Origin: Spartobacteria bacterium
Lineage (GTDB): Bacteria > Verrucomicrobiota > Verrucomicrobiae > Chthoniobacterales > UBA6821
Direction of reading: 5' to 3'
NCBI GenBank assembly: GCA_003136515.1
Contig: PLEU01000022.1
Coordinates: 11,666 to 19,026 of the forward strand
Length of the DNA stretch: 7,361 nucleotides
Below are positions 5,969 through 7,361 of this stretch, in pieces (the stretch's first letter is position 1; each line of letters starts with the position of its first letter). A program made the position numbers and the translations under genes. The notes under the pieces are model-generated. The model made no database searches. It saw nothing but the letters and a program-made list of their open reading frames with translations, and was not told the DNA's origin.

Positions 5969-6757
5969 ATGGCAACCAACGCAACCATCAGTTTTCTAGG
6001 AACCGGTTCGGGTATCCCCACTGCCGACCGGTTTTTTTCAAGCTCGTTGATGCATTTGGGAGGACTGCATTTTCTCATCGACGCCGGCGAGCCTTGCATC
6101 CATTTGCTTAGGGAGCGGGGTATTCCGATTCAGGAGATCGATGCCATATTCATAACACATGGGCATGTTGATCATATAGGGGGGGTGCCGGCTTTGATTC
6201 AGGGAGCCAAGTTGTTGGGGCGTTTAAAACCGCTTCCTGTGTTCCTTCCCGAGGAGATGATCGGGCCTCTGCGCGCATGGATTGCCGCACTCTATCTCAA
6301 CGAGGAAGAACTTGGGTTTACGATAGTCTGGACAGCATGGCGGAATGAAGTTCCTGAGATGTTTGCGAAAGGAATTTCCATTACCCCTTATAAAAATGGG
6401 CATCTTGATCGCTATCGCTCTTCCTTGCCGACTGATGTGCGGGCATTCTGCTCCTATTCTCTGGAAATCAAAAAGGAGTCTTTTCGCGTTATCTTTAGCG
6501 GTGATTTGGCAGCGGCAGAGGAGTTGACACCACTTGTCGCGAAGAAGACATCGGTACTTATCACGGAACTGTCGCATTTTTTTTCAGAGGAACTGGTGAT
6601 AGCTCTCAGCGAAGCGACGATCGATACCCTCTGTCTCGTTCATCTTTCCGAGGAGTACGCCTACGACCGTTCCGAATTAAAAATCAAGCTGGAACAACTC
6701 CTTCCAAGGATCAATGACATCATCCTGCCCGAGGATGGCGCGGTGCTTGATTTTTAG
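5969..6757 (+). CDS. RNase Z-like metallo-beta-lactamase-fold hydrolase
   Basis: This is a 262-residue zinc-dependent hydrolase of the MBL superfamily, closest in pattern to the ribonuclease Z / ElaC group, which trims tRNA 3' ends or acts as a phosphodiesterase. Visible features are the N-terminal strand ISFLGTGSGIPTADRF, FLIDAGE, and the metal motif THGHVDHIGG with His64, His66, Asp68 and His69. A third histidine is likely His145 (KNGHLDRY). The bridging Asp179 is in FSGDL, followed by ELSHF (200-204) and a late His225 in LVHLSEEY. It is shorter than E. coli RNase BN (about 305 aa), and I do not see a clear tRNA-binding arm, so the tRNA role is uncertain. ATG 5969 begins the fold directly and has GGAG 11 bases upstream. 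The frame is open back to 5687, but that region is antisense to rplM. It is divergent from rplM and converges on the next gene with a 3-base gap. Confidence 0.88.
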   Translation: MATNATISFLGTGSGIPTADRFFSSSLMHLGGLHFLIDAGEPCIHLLRERGIPIQEIDAIFITHGHVDHIGGVPALIQGAKLLGRLKPLPVFLPEEMIGPLRAWIAALYLNEEELGFTIVWTAWRNEVPEMFAKGISITPYKNGHLDRYRSSLPTDVRAFCSYSLEIKKESFRVIFSGDLAAAEELTPLVAKKTSVLITELSHFFSEELVIALSEATIDTLCLVHLSEEYAYDRSELKIKLEQLLPRINDIILPEDGAVLDF

Positions 6758-6760
6758 TGA

Positions 6761-7183
6761 TTAAGCCTCGCCAGATTGACGCTGTGAAGGATCTATCTGC
6801 ACCACCGGCAGAGGAATACGTAGGCGAATTTCGTCATCAAGCTGCACCTCGACATGGTAGGTACCAAATTTCTGAAACTGCACCCCGCCAAAGAAATGGA
6901 CATTGGTGGCGTGGGCGTTGAGATCGGCAAGTGTAAAAGGAATCTCGGCCTGGGCTATGGCTTGATCTTCCTCAGGGTCGTAGATCAGGCACCTCTGTAC
7001 GAAGTCCCCACTCCCCCCGCACCAGCGTGTCCAGAGACAAAGTTTGAAAAATCCGATCGGTAGTGTGGGCGTGGGAATTGCACCGAGAACGCCCACCAGA
7101 GTCTGCTGTCCGCTGAGTTCCGCCCTGACATCCTCGCAGAGAATCGCCGCCTGAATGTCGGGAAGAATATAATCAGAAGTCAT
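6761..7183 (-). CDS. DUF6941-like protein of unknown function
   Basis: This is a 140-residue protein without signal peptide or membrane segment, so probably cytoplasmic. The N-terminal segment DIQAAILCEDVRAELSGQQT (9-28) followed by LVGVLGAI resembles the DUF6941 pattern, in which a CDxxR-type start leads into a tandem beta-strand domain ending in a GxYxVxVxLD hairpin. Here that end is FQKFGTYHVEVQLDDEIRLR. Between them are IGFFKLCLWTRW and a strand-rich middle. The assignment is from memory of the pattern and is moderate. No function is established for the family, and no catalytic motif is seen. The stop lies three bases from the stop of the convergent MBL-hydrolase gene, so there is no room for a separate terminator for either. 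The ATG is preceded by the pyrimidine-rich ACCCTTCTTC rather than a Shine-Dalgarno sequence. Confidence 0.72.
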   Translation of the reverse strand: MTSDYILPDIQAAILCEDVRAELSGQQTLVGVLGAIPTPTLPIGFFKLCLWTRWCGGSGDFVQRCLIYDPEEDQAIAQAEIPFTLADLNAHATNVHFFGGVQFQKFGTYHVEVQLDDEIRLRIPLPVVQIDPSQRQSGEA

Positions 7184-7289
7184 GAAGAAGGGTTATGCTG
7201 ACGCAGGCTCCACCTCTTGGCAAGGGAAGCATGGAGGTAGACACTTTGGGGGCTGATGTTCCCTTGACTCATTACTCAATAGCAGAACG

Positions 7290-7361
7290 ATGCGCACTGT
7301 TTCCTGCTTTGCCCCCATGCGTGTGGAACTTCTTGGCAATCATAAAGATTACGATGAAGGA
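7290..7361 (+). CDS. galK: Galactokinase-type GHMP kinase, N-terminal fragment (continues past window)
   Basis: The last 72 bases encode 24 residues beginning MRTVSCFAP and continuing with MRVELLGNHKDYDEG, which matches the galactokinase signature (GRxNLIGEHxDYNxG). Galactokinase phosphorylates galactose at C1 in the Leloir pathway. The conserved Arg, His and Asp-Tyr are present. Three positions differ from the classic motif: Met for Gly before Arg, Glu for Asn, and Asn for Glu before His. The GNH form is one I associate with verrucomicrobial galactokinases. The ATG at 7290 is preferred because the motif normally starts about ten residues into the protein. The ATG at 7317 would begin at MRVELL, too late. 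An in-frame stop at 7254-7256 limits any extension. The intergenic region contains a TTGACT at 7264-7269 but no matching -10 box. The fragment is too short to separate galactokinase from related GHMP sugar kinases. Confidence 0.7.
   Translation, partial: MRTVSCFAPMRVELLGNHKDYDEG

Noticed and set aside
6224..6577. Minus-strand 117-codon frame opposite the MBL hydrolase
   Set aside because: It is an antisense shadow of a gene with intact catalytic motifs; the translation looks random.
7212..7238. ACCTC...GAGGT inverted repeat before galK
   Set aside because: The arms are only five bases with a 17-base spacer, which is expected by chance.
7264..7269. TTGACT as the -35 box of a galK promoter
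   Set aside because: No acceptable -10 box lies 16-18 bases downstream; that position reads ACGATG at the start codon itself.

Overview
The window looks like chromosomal DNA from a member of the Verrucomicrobiota or a close PVC relative. This is an inference from protein flavour: the GNHKDY form of the galactokinase motif, a secreted WKW...NVERWERQF family I associate with PVC-type genomes, and weak Shine-Dalgarno signals before most genes. It was not tested against a database. Coding density is high, with eleven protein genes, no stretch over 150 bases without a gene, and no tRNA, rRNA, CRISPR, insertion sequence or phage gene seen.

Layout. Positions 1-1687 (+ strand) hold the 3' part of frr (ribosome recycling factor), a secreted thioredoxin-fold protein without the redox cysteines, and a secreted SYLF/Ysc84-type lipid-binding protein. 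Positions 1718-3407 (- strand) hold uppP (undecaprenyl-diphosphate phosphatase) followed by two tandem, mutually homologous small lipoproteins. Positions 3506-4872 (- strand) hold a secreted unknown protein coupled by a GTGA stop/start overlap to a multi-pass membrane protein that resembles the Mpv17/PMP22 family. Positions 4981-5820 (- strand) are the rplM-rpsI ribosomal operon, with a good sigma70-type promoter upstream and a clear intrinsic terminator downstream. Positions 5969-6757 (+ strand) encode an RNase Z-like metallo-beta-lactamase-fold hydrolase, divergent from rplM. A DUF6941-like protein follows on the - strand (6761-7183), and the window ends in the first 24 codons of a galactokinase-type GHMP kinase (7290-7361, +).

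How the genes work together. Two themes are visible: translation (frr, rplM, rpsI, perhaps the RNase Z-like enzyme) and the cell envelope (uppP, two lipoproteins, SYLF protein, two further secreted proteins, one membrane protein). I do not see a defence, mobile or biosynthetic system. The most unusual items are the bacterial Mpv17-like protein with its coupled secreted partner, the duplicated lipoprotein pair behind uppP, an inverted repeat inside the rplM promoter, and the near absence of Shine-Dalgarno sequences.
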